A DNA stretch of 64,000 bases, taken from contig NZ_JAKILU010000014.1 in the NCBI RefSeq assembly GCF_023283485.1, positions 43,936-107,935 of the forward strand. The letters run 5' to 3'. The stretch comes from Shewanella glacialipiscicola. GTDB taxonomy: Bacteria; Pseudomonadota; Gammaproteobacteria; Enterobacterales; Shewanellaceae. Under the pieces are notes generated by a model. The model was not told the DNA's origin, did no database searches, and saw nothing but the letters and a program-made list of their open reading frames with translations. Positions 46,828 to 55,079 of this stretch are shown in pieces. The position numbers and the translations under genes are program-made. Numbering within the stretch: the stretch's first letter is position 1; every line of letters begins with the position of its first letter.

Positions 46828-47237
46828 CAAAATAAACTCCAAGGGTTGCGATAACGTCTGCGAACCTGAGGTTGTGCTGCAGAAGTGATTTTAAGTTTGG
46901 CACTTGCCAACGTTCGGTTGCTGTCTTTAGTCACCATGATAAATTCAATGTCCGTTAAGGTATGGATTTTCATGCGTAAAGTCTTGGTTAAAACGGAATC
47001 ACTGCACCACTTTGGATAAGCAATATTGTTAGATAAAATACAGATAAGCTCATCTTTTGCCAATGTCCAGTGTAGTTCTATATCGATGTCGCAAGCTTGA
47101 TTATCAGAGCTGGTAATACAAATTTCAGGTGTCAGTTTGAGTGTGGTATCGCGGTTTTTAGCCTGCGCTGAATGTGGGCTTACTAAGCAGAGGCTTAGAC
47201 CGATAAAACACAGCCTACTTAACTGAGACAGCGTCAC
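46827..47237 (-). CDS. DUF3019 exported protein
   Basis: 136 aa. A signal peptide (CFIGLSLCLVSPHSAQA) leads a small beta-rich domain with four cysteines in the mature part (EICITSSDNQACDIDIELHW, ELICILSN, PKWCSDSV), likely two disulfides. The C-terminus is basic (QVRRRYRNPW). The DUF3019 family is restricted mainly to Shewanella and relatives and sits next to MipA/OmpV genes and a two-component pair. Its stop overlaps the regulator start. Function unknown. Confidence 0.8.
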   Translation of the reverse strand: MTLSQLSRLCFIGLSLCLVSPHSAQAKNRDTTLKLTPEICITSSDNQACDIDIELHWTLAKDELICILSNNIAYPKWCSDSVLTKTLRMKIHTLTDIEFIMVTKDSNRTLASAKLKITSAAQPQVRRRYRNPWSLF

Positions 47238-47242
47238 TAATA

Positions 47243-48106
47243 TTAGAACCTATAAGCTGCACCGATAAAATAGGTGCGGCTGTAGTCTTGTATTAACAAG
47301 GGGCTGGCGGCAATTTCATCGGCAATTTGAGTATAACGAACTGCCAACAGCAGATCCCAATTGTCAGTTAATACATAACGCGTTGTTATTTCTGCACCTT
47401 TATTCCAACCCGATTTAGCTTGATACTGTTCGCTCCAGTAGGCGTTTTCACTGGGCCGAACGCCGTAATAATAATCCACCACGGCTTGGCTCTTCCAATC
47501 AAATATTAATGCAAATTCAAAAATGAAACGATCGAGTTCCCAGCCATTACTCCACTTTATTTGGGCTTCTGAACCTTGGTGAACATTAAACATATCGTGG
47601 GTGTAGGCTAAGCGAATAATCCCCAGTCGTGTATAGATAAAGGCCTCCGCGCCGCCAAGCATGGTGAAGTTTCGCGTTTCTAACGTATTAAATTCTGCTT
47701 CGGGTTCTGTCGTTAATGCTAAATTTGTCGTTGTTTTCGTAGGCATCTGACTACTACGCTCTAAAAAAACATTCGATGGATCCCAACGATAAAAATAGGC
47801 TCTATCTAAGCTATAACTGGTCACTAGGTTGATAGTAAAGCTTTCTTGCTCGGCTAAGGTGTAACCTAAATTACCATTATCAAAGAACCAGTTTTTACCG
47901 TAATAGGCTATGGTTGGAATAAAAAATAGAGGTATATCGTTGAAATCTTTTAGTGGGTTAGATTTTTGTCCCCAGCCAATAGCAACACCTAAGTCCCAGT
48001 TGTCCATCTCAATGCATTGACTTTCAGGTACGCAAGTTTGTTTCGCCATTCCAATTGAAGGCAAAATACTTAGGCTGGCAATGAGGATAAATAGGATCCG
48101 ATACAT
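47243..48106 (-). CDS. MipA/OmpV family outer membrane protein
   Basis: 287 aa from ATG 48106 (MYRILFILIASLSILPSIGMA signal peptide); the open frame extends 20 codons further without a signal. The mature protein has MipA/OmpV features: WDLGVAIGWGQKSNPL, FFIPTIAYYGKNWFFDNGNLGYTL, and a final aromatic residue (FIGAAYRF). It is a beta-barrel that in other bacteria has been tied to murein enzymes or antimicrobial-peptide and osmotic responses. It heads the four-gene unit with DUF3019 and the two-component pair. Confidence 0.85.
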   Translation of the reverse strand: MYRILFILIASLSILPSIGMAKQTCVPESQCIEMDNWDLGVAIGWGQKSNPLKDFNDIPLFFIPTIAYYGKNWFFDNGNLGYTLAEQESFTINLVTSYSLDRAYFYRWDPSNVFLERSSQMPTKTTTNLALTTEPEAEFNTLETRNFTMLGGAEAFIYTRLGIIRLAYTHDMFNVHQGSEAQIKWSNGWELDRFIFEFALIFDWKSQAVVDYYYGVRPSENAYWSEQYQAKSGWNKGAEITTRYVLTDNWDLLLAVRYTQIADEIAASPLLIQDYSRTYFIGAAYRF

Positions 48107-48200
48107 GATTTTATGGTTAAAGGCTGCAGTTACCTGTACAGGAAAACAGAGTAGCATTTTACACAAAATTCAACAGCGGTTTCATCGGCGCGGATGCAAA

Positions 48201-48216
48201 ATGATACAGTTATCAT
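48201..48216. promoter_or_regulatory. Candidate operator upstream of the MipA operon
   Basis: ATGATA-CAGT-TATCAT is a 16-bp dyad 95-110 bp upstream of the MipA start. On the minus strand it overlaps a -10-like TATGAT (48212-48217). It may bind the encoded response regulator. This is a weak but positionally sensible call. Confidence 0.35.
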
Positions 48217-48381
48217 ATAAATAGTAGATTTGTAGAACTTAGAAACCACAATACAGCATTCGTAATGCAAAAAGCTCTATTGGGCAGATTCTTATGGTTA
48301 AACATCAATACTTAAACGGGGCGTTAATGTATGTCACCAATCACTAACAAAACTGAAGTGACTGGTTTAATTGTAAATAAT

Positions 48382-48409
48382 AATGCCATTCGCGGATGTG
48401 AATGGCATT
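48382..48409 (-). terminator. Hairpin downstream of the small secreted protein gene
   Basis: 10-bp arms AATGCCATTC / GAATGGCATT around an 8-nt loop, 56 bp past the stop. An AT-rich tail without a clear T run follows on the minus strand. The rest of 48107-48464 holds the MipA upstream region. Confidence 0.55.
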
Positions 48410-48464
48410 GGATGAGGCTGAGAATGTAATTTTTTTGCGGTAATATCTAAGATTTAAATGAAAA

Positions 48465-48701
48465 TTAATTGACCTCAGTGACCGATTTATAGCCTATTTC
48501 AGTGAGTTGATCGTTTACACAATCCAACACATATTGTTTAAGCTCGGCATTCTCTACTTGATCTTCAGAGGCCATCTGTTGGCACACTTCTTTCAGCTGA
48601 GCTACATCGGCTGCGGGTGCAGGCGGTAAAGTTGAATCGTCAGCAAAGGAAGTCACACTAACTAATGCTAACAAGGTAAAAACAGCTGATAACTTCTTCA
48701 T
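48465..48701 (-). CDS. Small exported protein of unknown function
   Basis: 78 aa. A clean signal peptide (MKKLSAVFTLLALVSVTSFA) is followed by a short acidic helical segment with two cysteines (LKEVCQQMASED and YVLDCVND) spaced about 25 residues, which could form one disulfide. The pattern VCQxMAxEDxVExAELxxYVxDCV looks like a conserved small family in Shewanella and Vibrio; no function is known. AAAGGATAT precedes the ATG. It is monocistronic. The 48702-49496 stretch upstream is long, AT-rich and without a convincing gene. Confidence 0.7.
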   Translation of the reverse strand: MKKLSAVFTLLALVSVTSFADDSTLPPAPAADVAQLKEVCQQMASEDQVENAELKQYVLDCVNDQLTEIGYKSVTEVN

Positions 48702-49496
48702 TTTATATCCTTTAGTGATGTATTGTTAATCACAGATTAAGAAGCATTCTCCTAATACCACTGTGCTAACAACAGCAATTTATCACTGCTATTCTGTTTT
48801 TGATATAAATAATTTTAACCTTTTGAGTGCCAGTATTTTTTCGGCTTTTTCACCTGATACGTGTCAAGAACAGCTGCAAGTCACTGGAACGGTTTAACCA
48901 TCTTAACGGGATTCAAGTTTACTGAGTTTTATATCGGTACTCACTTGTCTGTGCTGTTAGTGACGCCAAACTTGTCACTTAACGCCCATGCCACAAAAAT
49001 CATATTTTCAAAATTAACCCACTAAAATTATCGTCATAAATCGGCGTTAATCCTATATCGACGATTGCTGTGGGTTTCTTTCAAAAGTGCTGCTTTCATC
49101 ACCTTAAGGGTTTATTTGCGATGAAAGGCATAATTTTAGCTGTTTTTATCCTTGTTTCTGTTGATGATTATCGAGCCGTTTTAGCTGAATTATGCGCTGG
49201 TTACAATTATGGAGTTAAAGTGAGACGTAAAGCAGTATTCAGGCAGTTTTTTCTTTAGCGTTTTGAATTGAAAAGGATTTATTTTTAGACTATTTATATA
49301 AATTTTTATTTTTATATTTTTAAATATATAAGTCATTGTTTATAATTTATTTTTTGTGTAAATCATTTGCTTTCAGTGGTTTTTTGCTAAAAGCATTATT
49401 ATTCTCTAGAATGCGCCGCTCTCGCAGAGGCGAGAATAGAAAAAATAGTAAATGCTATTGATTCTTATCGAATTATTTATCTTATAGGGGAATACA

Positions 49497-50060
49497 GTGT
49501 CTGCAAAATTGGCTAATCCTGCACCATTAGGTTTGATGGGCTTTGGTATGACAACGATTTTATTAAATATCCATAACGCGGGTTATTTCCCTATTGATTC
49601 GATGATCTTAGCCATGGGTATTTTCTACGGTGGTATTGGTCAAATTATTGTAGGCATTATGTGTTTTATGCGCGGCGACACGTTTGGCACAACGGCATTT
49701 ACCTCATACGGTTTGTTTTGGTTAACGCTAGTGGGGTTAATTCTGATGCCTAATGCGGGTATTGCGGCGAGTCCAACGTATTTTATGGGTTGGTATTTAA
49801 CGTTATGGGGCATATTCACTGCATTTATGTTTGTGGGGTCTTTGCGTTACTCAAGAGCTAAACAGTTTGTTTTTGCTTCGTTGACTCTCTTATTTTTCTT
49901 GCTCGCAGCACGTGATTTTACCGGTAATGCCTTAATCGGCACTATTGCGGGCTTTGAAGGCATTATTTGCGGTGCGAGTGCGATTTATTTTGCGATGGCG
50001 CAGGTACTTAATAATGAGTATGGCCGCACGATTTTACCGATTGGTGAATTAAAGCAGTAA
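49497..50060 (+). CDS. satP: Acetate/succinate transporter, SatP (YaaH) family
   Basis: 187 aa from a GTG at 49497 with AGGGGAA upstream. It has the family signature NPAPLGLMGFGMTT at the N-terminus and six membrane helices with GGIGQIIVGIMCFMRGDTFGTTAFTSYGLFW (part). SatP/GPR1/FUN34 proteins move acetate and succinate across the inner membrane with protons. The upstream region has a GC-rich short hairpin (CTCTCGC-AGAG-GCGAGA region near 49415-49436) that may belong to its leader. Ends at a strong terminator. Confidence 0.93.
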   Translation: MSAKLANPAPLGLMGFGMTTILLNIHNAGYFPIDSMILAMGIFYGGIGQIIVGIMCFMRGDTFGTTAFTSYGLFWLTLVGLILMPNAGIAASPTYFMGWYLTLWGIFTAFMFVGSLRYSRAKQFVFASLTLLFFLLAARDFTGNALIGTIAGFEGIICGASAIYFAMAQVLNNEYGRTILPIGELKQ

Positions 50061-50083
50061 CCCTTAAGCGCATGTGTAGCTGT

Positions 50084-50113
50084 AAAAAAGGCTGATGCAG
50101 ATCAGCCTTTTTT
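50084..50113. terminator. Bidirectional terminator between satP and the YcxB-like gene
   Basis: 13-bp arms AAAAAAGGCTGAT / ATCAGCCTTTTTT with a 4-nt loop between convergent genes. Confidence 0.9.
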
Positions 50114-50133
50114 ATGTATATTTTTTAGTGATA

Positions 50134-50604
50134 TTAGATTTTCGTTTTAATATAGGCCACTGTAGCCTCATCTAAACTACGTAATGAAACATAACTCGTG
50201 CCCGCTTTGTGGTTGATTAAAAAGCCTTTTTCGGTTTCTTTAATCCGGTAAATATCGGTCCATAAAATTTGGCTAGTCACCGACATCGATTGAGTGTGAA
50301 TACCTAACTCATCAATTGTAAGCCTCACCTCATTACTAGCGGCTTTACTCATCATCTGCCGCATTAACCACCAAGCCTTGTGAAACTTCACATTAAGCGC
50401 TTCGATAACACCTAATCCAACAAAAAAGTAAGCTAAATACAGACTAATGCCACTGAAAATAAGCGCAATACCTATTAGAAATAATCCAATGGCTTTGTAG
50501 AAGGGTTTAAGCGTGGGATCGGGGATGACTGATTGACTATAACATTCTTCAAAATGAGCTTTATCTAAAATATAGGTGGTCGAATAGGAATAAGGCGTTG
50601 GCAT
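50134..50604 (-). CDS. YcxB-like membrane protein
   Basis: 156 aa. Starts with a short soluble strand region (YSTTYILDKAHFEECY). Two membrane helices follow (about residues 37-53 and 55-70). A C-terminal beta-rich cytoplasmic domain follows, resembling the YcxB-like fold (VRLTIDELGIHTQSMSVTSQILWTDIYRIKETEKGFLI, in part). This PH-like domain family has no known function. It is monocistronic and convergent with satP. Confidence 0.72.
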   Translation of the reverse strand: MPTPYSYSTTYILDKAHFEECYSQSVIPDPTLKPFYKAIGLFLIGIALIFSGISLYLAYFFVGLGVIEALNVKFHKAWWLMRQMMSKAASNEVRLTIDELGIHTQSMSVTSQILWTDIYRIKETEKGFLINHKAGTSYVSLRSLDEATVAYIKTKI

Positions 50605-50815
50605 AATGTCATCTAATTGAGGTCAAGCTTAAGGCGCTAGTGTAGCGATTACCAACGACAAAGTAACTAGAGGCTTGAGAAAGAGGGGGATTTTACCACT
50701 TAATACCTTTGCAATTAGGCAATTGGGTTGGACTGCAATGCGGTAACCGTTATAGTGAGTGTGTCATCAGATTTATTAGGTTCTCAACCATTTATTCAAG
50801 GAGCGTAGTCGCATT

Positions 50816-51154
50816 ATGGCCTTAATTCCTAAAGATTTTGTTAATTATAAATCAACGCCCATTTTCTCCCATGATAGTGTCCCTAAAATGTTGCTTCATA
50901 TGCACAACACCAAGGCTGGCGTGTATGGGCAAATCCAAGTGTTGGCCGGCCAACTGACGTTTTACGGCTTTACCGACAGGAGAGGCGAGTTAGACAAACA
51001 AATCGTTATTAATGCCGGAGAAACGGCTATTTCTCACCCTGAGTATTGGCATAAAGTGGAGCTGATGACCGATGATACCGAGTTTAGGATCCACTTTTAT
51101 GCCCAAAAAGATTCAGAGATTGTCGCGCAGCAGCAATCTGAGCGAAATGAGTAG
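50816..51154 (+). CDS. DUF1971 cupin-like protein
   Basis: 112 aa. A compact beta-barrel with the DUF1971 pattern SVPKMLLHMHNTKAGVYGQI ... LAGQLTFYGF and HPEYWHKVELMTDDTEFRIHFY. The same domain is found at the N-terminus of some tellurite-resistance TehB proteins. Histidines in HMHN and EYWHKVE could bind a metal. Function unknown. GGAGCG lies upstream of the ATG. Confidence 0.82.
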   Translation: MALIPKDFVNYKSTPIFSHDSVPKMLLHMHNTKAGVYGQIQVLAGQLTFYGFTDRRGELDKQIVINAGETAISHPEYWHKVELMTDDTEFRIHFYAQKDSEIVAQQQSERNE

Positions 51155-51206
51155 CTTATGCTACTCATTCAGTTTATGTCGGTATTTAATAACAATACCG
51201 ACATAA
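51146..51206. terminator. Two adjacent hairpins between DUF1971 and VOC genes
   Basis: Hairpin 1 (AATGAGTAGC, 51146-51155, with GCTACTCATT, 51160-51169) includes the DUF1971 stop codon. Hairpin 2 (TTATGTCGGTATT, 51174-51186, with AATACCGACATAA, 51194-51206) follows. Neither has a T run, but together they separate convergent genes. Confidence 0.6.
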
Positions 51207-51216
51207 CGATGCGGCT

Positions 51217-51633
51217 TTAATATCGGTTTCGCTCGGTAGGCATGTCACTCAGATACTCGACAAACTCGACTTCAAAGCCATGTGCGTCGAAGAAGTAAAT
51301 ATTGCGTCGATAGGGATCCTCCATACCATCTTTGGCAATGGGGAATCCTGCTTGGGTTAATCTGTCTATCACAGCATCTAAATTGTCAGTCACAAAGGCA
51401 AAGTGTGCGAGGCCTATTTGGTGGCCAGTTAAATCTCGATTTTCTCTCTCACCATTATCACTAAAAGCAATATATTGATAATCATCGCCAAAATGGATCC
51501 AATTGCGGGGCTTGCCGTACCAAGAGCCTTTATCACCACCGCGAACCCGCCAGTGGGGAAAAGCCGCTTGATAAAAGCGCAGTGCTGCGGGGATGTCGTC
51601 TACCACTAAGTTGATATGTTCTAAATGAATCAT
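51217..51633 (-). CDS. VOC (glyoxalase/bleomycin-resistance) family protein
   Basis: 138 aa, a complete single VOC module: HLEHINLVVDDIPAALRFYQAAF, then GLAHFAFVTDNLDAVIDRLTQAGF and YFFDAHGFEVEFVEYL. Candidate metal ligands are His5, His76-region (IGLAHFAF) and the Glu in FEVEFVEY. The substrate is unknown. It lies 56 bp after the FMN reductase gene on the same strand and is probably co-transcribed with it. Confidence 0.85.
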   Translation of the reverse strand: MIHLEHINLVVDDIPAALRFYQAAFPHWRVRGGDKGSWYGKPRNWIHFGDDYQYIAFSDNGERENRDLTGHQIGLAHFAFVTDNLDAVIDRLTQAGFPIAKDGMEDPYRRNIYFFDAHGFEVEFVEYLSDMPTERNRY

Positions 51634-51689
51634 AATGCGTTCCTTGTAATGATTTTAGTCTGTTACTGGTGGTTAAAATCTCAAGCCGC

Positions 51690-52304
51690 TCACATACCGT
51701 AACAGTATTCCTGCTGTTTTGGGTACGCTTGATTTGCGTGTCGCTCACGAATAGGCACCAGTGCTTGGGCATATTGATGCAGCATATGTAAGCTGTATTG
51801 CACTCTTTCCCTGAGTGCGATATCGCGAGCATCCTCGGGTATTGTATTTAGCACATTGCTAACATTGCGAATAATTAAGTGGTCGGGAATAGGCACTAAT
51901 TTATTGTTTTTGAGCGCATTCATCTTTACTTCAACGATGGGGTAAGTACCGCCAATTCCAGTGGATACTGAGATTAATAGTGCTGGTTTATGGGCAGTTT
52001 CTACGCGAGTGCACATCAATAAAAAGTTTTTCAGAAGCGGTGATGCCATACCGCCCCATTCTGGGGTGATTAGCACTAATGCATCAGCTTCATCGATTTT
52101 TTGTTTTATTTCTGGCCAGTGCTTACCTTTACTGTGTTCTTCACCATCCCAAAAGGGCAGTTCAAAACGGCATAATTCTAAGTGATATATAGCGTCGTAT
52201 CCCATCGTATGGGGTGATAAAAAGCTGCTGTCGGCAATATAGCGCCCAACTTTTGCACTCTGTGAATCAAGTCTTTGACTGCTGCTGATAATGAGTAACT
52301 TCAT
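51690..52304 (-). CDS. NADPH-dependent FMN reductase-like flavoprotein
   Basis: 204 aa. It has a flavodoxin-like fold with the FMN-binding start LLIISSSQRLDSQSAKVG and the family motif VLITPEWGGMASPLLKNFL. Members (NAD(P)H-dependent FMN reductase, azoreductase or quinone reductase-like) transfer hydride to FMN, quinones or azo dyes. A divergent HTH regulator with an Fe-S type cysteine set starts 148 bp away, and a VOC gene follows. The combination suggests an oxidative or electrophile response, but the natural substrate is unknown. Confidence 0.83.
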   Translation of the reverse strand: MKLLIISSSQRLDSQSAKVGRYIADSSFLSPHTMGYDAIYHLELCRFELPFWDGEEHSKGKHWPEIKQKIDEADALVLITPEWGGMASPLLKNFLLMCTRVETAHKPALLISVSTGIGGTYPIVEVKMNALKNNKLVPIPDHLIIRNVSNVLNTIPEDARDIALRERVQYSLHMLHQYAQALVPIRERHANQAYPKQQEYCYGM

Positions 52305-52346
52305 TAAGTAAACCTATTTGTTTATAAATTAATTGTAAGGTAATCA

Positions 52347-52366
52347 CTTTACTTAATATTGTAAAG
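52347..52366. promoter_or_regulatory. Candidate operator between the FMN reductase and HTH regulator genes
   Basis: CTTTAC-N8-GTAAAG is an inverted repeat in the 147-bp divergent intergenic region. A further TTTACTT/AAGTAAA pair (52348-52354 and 52371-52377) overlaps it. It is placed where the regulator would control both genes. AT-rich sequence makes chance repeats likelier, so confidence is modest. Confidence 0.4.
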
Positions 52367-52451
52367 GATAAAGTAAATAAAAAAGTTTATTTAATCTATT
52401 AAAGCGATGGTGATTCGGCGATAATGCGCTGGCTTAAATTGGAGATAACAG

Positions 52452-53078
52452 ATGAAAACCACTGATAAAATTATTCAATTACTCAAGGTGCATGGCCCGT
52501 TAACGGCTAAAACCTTAGCGGAAGAATTGGCGTTAACAACTATGGGGGTGCGTCAACATCTTCAAGCCTTAGAAGACACTGGCGATGTGGATATTGAAGA
52601 TAGAGTTGAGGGGCGTGGTCGGCCAACGCGGTATTGGACTTTGACTGAGCAAAGCCGAGTTCACTTTGCTGATCGCCATGAAGAATTGACGGTACAGCTA
52701 ATTGATTCGGTGAGAATGATTTTTGGCGATCAAGGGTTAAACAAGTTAATTGACCATCGGGAGCAAAGTGCGTTAATCCAATATCGTGCCGCGATGGTAG
52801 GGGCGACAGATATTCCTACTCGTTTGGCTATACTTGTGCAGTTGCGTTCAAACGAAGGCTATATGGCGACGATGGAGCAAATAGGGGGCATATATTTTCT
52901 ACTAGAAAATCATTGTCCTATCTGCGCTGCAGCCACCAAATGTTTAAATTTTTGCCGTTCAGAATTACAACTTTTCCAGCAGTTATTCAATGATATTGCC
53001 GTGGTGAGCCGTGAAGAACATATTATTGAAGGCGCGCGCCGCTGTGCATATAAGATTGAAGTTATCACTTTGAAGTGA
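52452..53078 (+). CDS. HTH transcriptional regulator with Fe-S-type cysteine cluster (SufR-like)
   Basis: 208 aa. The N-terminal winged helix-turn-helix (IIQLLKVHGPLTAKTLAEEL, TTMGVRQHLQALE) is DeoR/ArsR-like. The C-terminal part has ENHCPICAAATKCLNFCRSEL, with cysteines at 155, 158, 164 and 168 plus Cys198. This matches the COG2345/SufR group, in which cysteines bind an iron-sulfur cluster that tunes DNA binding. GGAG lies upstream of the ATG. It is divergent from the FMN reductase/VOC pair and probably regulates it and itself. Confidence 0.83.
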   Translation: MKTTDKIIQLLKVHGPLTAKTLAEELALTTMGVRQHLQALEDTGDVDIEDRVEGRGRPTRYWTLTEQSRVHFADRHEELTVQLIDSVRMIFGDQGLNKLIDHREQSALIQYRAAMVGATDIPTRLAILVQLRSNEGYMATMEQIGGIYFLLENHCPICAAATKCLNFCRSELQLFQQLFNDIAVVSREEHIIEGARRCAYKIEVITLK

Positions 53079-53203
53079 CTTTAGGCTGCACCTCTGTGAT
53101 GCTTTATCTATCGGATAAAACATCACAGAGTTGATAACTGAGTCAAAAAATGGTTCAGACAGTGGACCAAATGACTATAGAACCGCTACCAATATTCTTG
53201 TCT

Positions 53204-54121
53204 CTAAGGTTCGTGATAAGCCAATAGCGTATCGAAACGTTGATGCCCTTTAAGTTGTGAAAAATCAGCCTCATCTAAAGCCAGCTCCTTAAACGAAGCG
53301 CTGTTATCGATAGCGCGCTCTAAATCAGAAATTGCTCTTTCTTCTACCCCTAAACAGGCAAAAGCGCAGGCTCTTTGGTAAAACGCGTGGGCGTTAGTGG
53401 GGTCAACTTCTAATACGCGATTACATAGGCTTTGTGCCCAGTTAAACTCGCGCATTTCCATGGCCGCATCAGCCTTGTAGGTCAGCGCCTCTAAATCCCC
53501 TGGGCGGATCGTGAGAATTTCATCATAGACTTCAATCTTTTGTTCTGGGGTTTGTGCGCTTTGGGCGCGTAGCCAGAGATTATGGATTTCATTAATAATC
53601 TCAATCTCGCGATTATTGTCTGTGATCGTGCGACTCTTACGTTGAAGTTCTTGCTCTAATGCTTTGAATTTATTTTCATATTGCTCAGCAATACTTTGTA
53701 GCTGATTAGCAGCCAATTTGGCGGTATGTGTCTTGATTTCCCGCAGGGATTGCCAGCCGATAAAAGCAACTAAAGAGGCGACCCCCGCAATAATGTAGAA
53801 GAAGTAAGTTACAGTGACATTGGCGTAATTCATCGACGCATTAGCAACTGCCATTTCACGGTCGGTAATATCAATCGTGAGGCGTCGCTCGAGATCCTGC
53901 TGATCGTGCCTAAGTAACTTAAGCTCATCGAGGACGTAACGCTCGATCAGTGGTTTATCATGTATGGCGGAAGGTGTTGAGACCGCGGACGGACTAGTTG
54001 TATCATTCGCTTGAGCGAAAAAAGAGCTTGCAAGCGTCACTAAAAATAAGGCTAAAAGTAGCAGATTCGAACATTGTATAACGGGATTTGCAGATAAGTT
54101 TTTGATGCGGCAACCACTCAT
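53204..54121 (-). CDS. Membrane-anchored TPR protein
   Basis: 305 aa. An N-terminal signal-like hydrophobic segment (CSNLLLLALFLVTLASSFFAQA) is followed by a helical stretch, then a second membrane helix at about 105-122 (YFFYIIAGVASLVAFIGW). A coiled coil spans about 130-170. The C-terminus carries TPR-like repeats (PGDLEALTYKADAAMEMREFNWAQSL; PTNAHAFYQRACAFACLG, near residues 200-290). Function unknown; perhaps a protein-interaction scaffold at the inner membrane. It is monocistronic and divergent from the rsuA-like gene. Confidence 0.7.
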   Translation of the reverse strand: MSGCRIKNLSANPVIQCSNLLLLALFLVTLASSFFAQANDTTSPSAVSTPSAIHDKPLIERYVLDELKLLRHDQQDLERRLTIDITDREMAVANASMNYANVTVTYFFYIIAGVASLVAFIGWQSLREIKTHTAKLAANQLQSIAEQYENKFKALEQELQRKSRTITDNNREIEIINEIHNLWLRAQSAQTPEQKIEVYDEILTIRPGDLEALTYKADAAMEMREFNWAQSLCNRVLEVDPTNAHAFYQRACAFACLGVEERAISDLERAIDNSASFKELALDEADFSQLKGHQRFDTLLAYHEP

Positions 54122-54281
54122 AATAAGATGAATTAAGTCCCTATCTTAACAAATTTTAGCGATAGGGATCCAATTTCGTCCCGAAAACCTTCGTTATACA
54201 GAGCGGTAATGGCTCGCTATGAGCACAACGTTCATCCTGATAGAATAGCCATCCTATTCATATTTCGTCATTTGTGGTGTT

Positions 54282-54989
54282 ATGCAATCTAAGCGCGGCC
54301 GGCTCGATCGTTATCTTTGTACTCATTTACAAACGCACCGTAAAGCGGTACGTGAACTAATGCTATTAGGTAACGTCAGTGTCGACGGATTAATCGTCAA
54401 AGACATGGATATGCAAGTGGATGAGTTTTCACATATTCAACTTGGCGATCAAATACTGCAAGCCAACACGCCGGTTTATTGGATGTTGCATAAGCCGATT
54501 GGTGTCGTGAGCGCCACTAAAGATGCTCAACACAAAACAGTGATTGATTTGCTCGATTGCGAAGCCCGTTATGAGTTGCATATCGCGGGTAGACTAGATT
54601 TAAATTCTTCGGGTTTATTATTGCTGACCAATGACAGCCGCTGGTCTAATGCACTAATGTCACCGACGCATAAGGTCGATAAAGTGTATCGCGTCACCTT
54701 AGCGAATCCATTAACTGAAGAATATATAGCCGTATTTGCCGCTGGCATGTATTTTGGCTTTGAAGATATTACCACTCAACCCGCTAAGTTGGTGATCCTT
54801 GCTAACAATGTGGCCGAGGTGACTTTAAGTGAAGGTAAGTACCATCAAATCAAGCGGATGTTTGGACGATTTCGCAATCCTGTCGTTGGACTACATCGAT
54901 TATCGATAGGCGACATTGTGTTGGATAACACACTCGCTCCGGGTGAGAGCCGTGCATTGACTGCTTCAGAAGTGGCTTGTATCCGCTGA
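54282..54989 (+). CDS. rsuA: RsuA-type pseudouridine synthase (16S rRNA)
   Basis: 235 aa. An N-terminal S4 RNA-binding domain (RLDRYLCTHLQTHRKAVREL) precedes the catalytic domain with AGRLDLNSSGLLLLTND, which holds the catalytic Asp. The later motif EGKYHQIKRMFGRFRNPVVGLHR is the RsuA/RluB/E/F hallmark. Length and S4 domain favour RsuA, which modifies U516 of 16S rRNA. The subgroup cannot be fully fixed by eye. Confidence 0.85.
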   Translation: MQSKRGRLDRYLCTHLQTHRKAVRELMLLGNVSVDGLIVKDMDMQVDEFSHIQLGDQILQANTPVYWMLHKPIGVVSATKDAQHKTVIDLLDCEARYELHIAGRLDLNSSGLLLLTNDSRWSNALMSPTHKVDKVYRVTLANPLTEEYIAVFAAGMYFGFEDITTQPAKLVILANNVAEVTLSEGKYHQIKRMFGRFRNPVVGLHRLSIGDIVLDNTLAPGESRALTASEVACIR

Positions 54990-55041
54990 AAACCGATAGT
55001 TCAACGTATGAGACACATATGGCCATGCTAAGCATAAAAGC

Positions 55042-55069
55042 GGGCTTGAGAGTTAATTCCCTCAAGCCC
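55042..55069. terminator. Hairpin between rsuA-like gene and hmp
   Basis: GGGCTTGAG / CTCAAGCCC with a 10-nt loop; an outer ATGCTAA / TTAGCAT pairing (55025-55031 and 55070-55076) extends it. It lies between convergent genes and just outside the hmp stop codon. Confidence 0.7.
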
Positions 55070-55079
55070 TTAGCATGTC

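Noticed and set aside
49070..49258. 62-codon plus-strand open frame in the gap before satP
   Set aside because: GTG start without ribosome site, unusual composition, no recognisable signal or domain.
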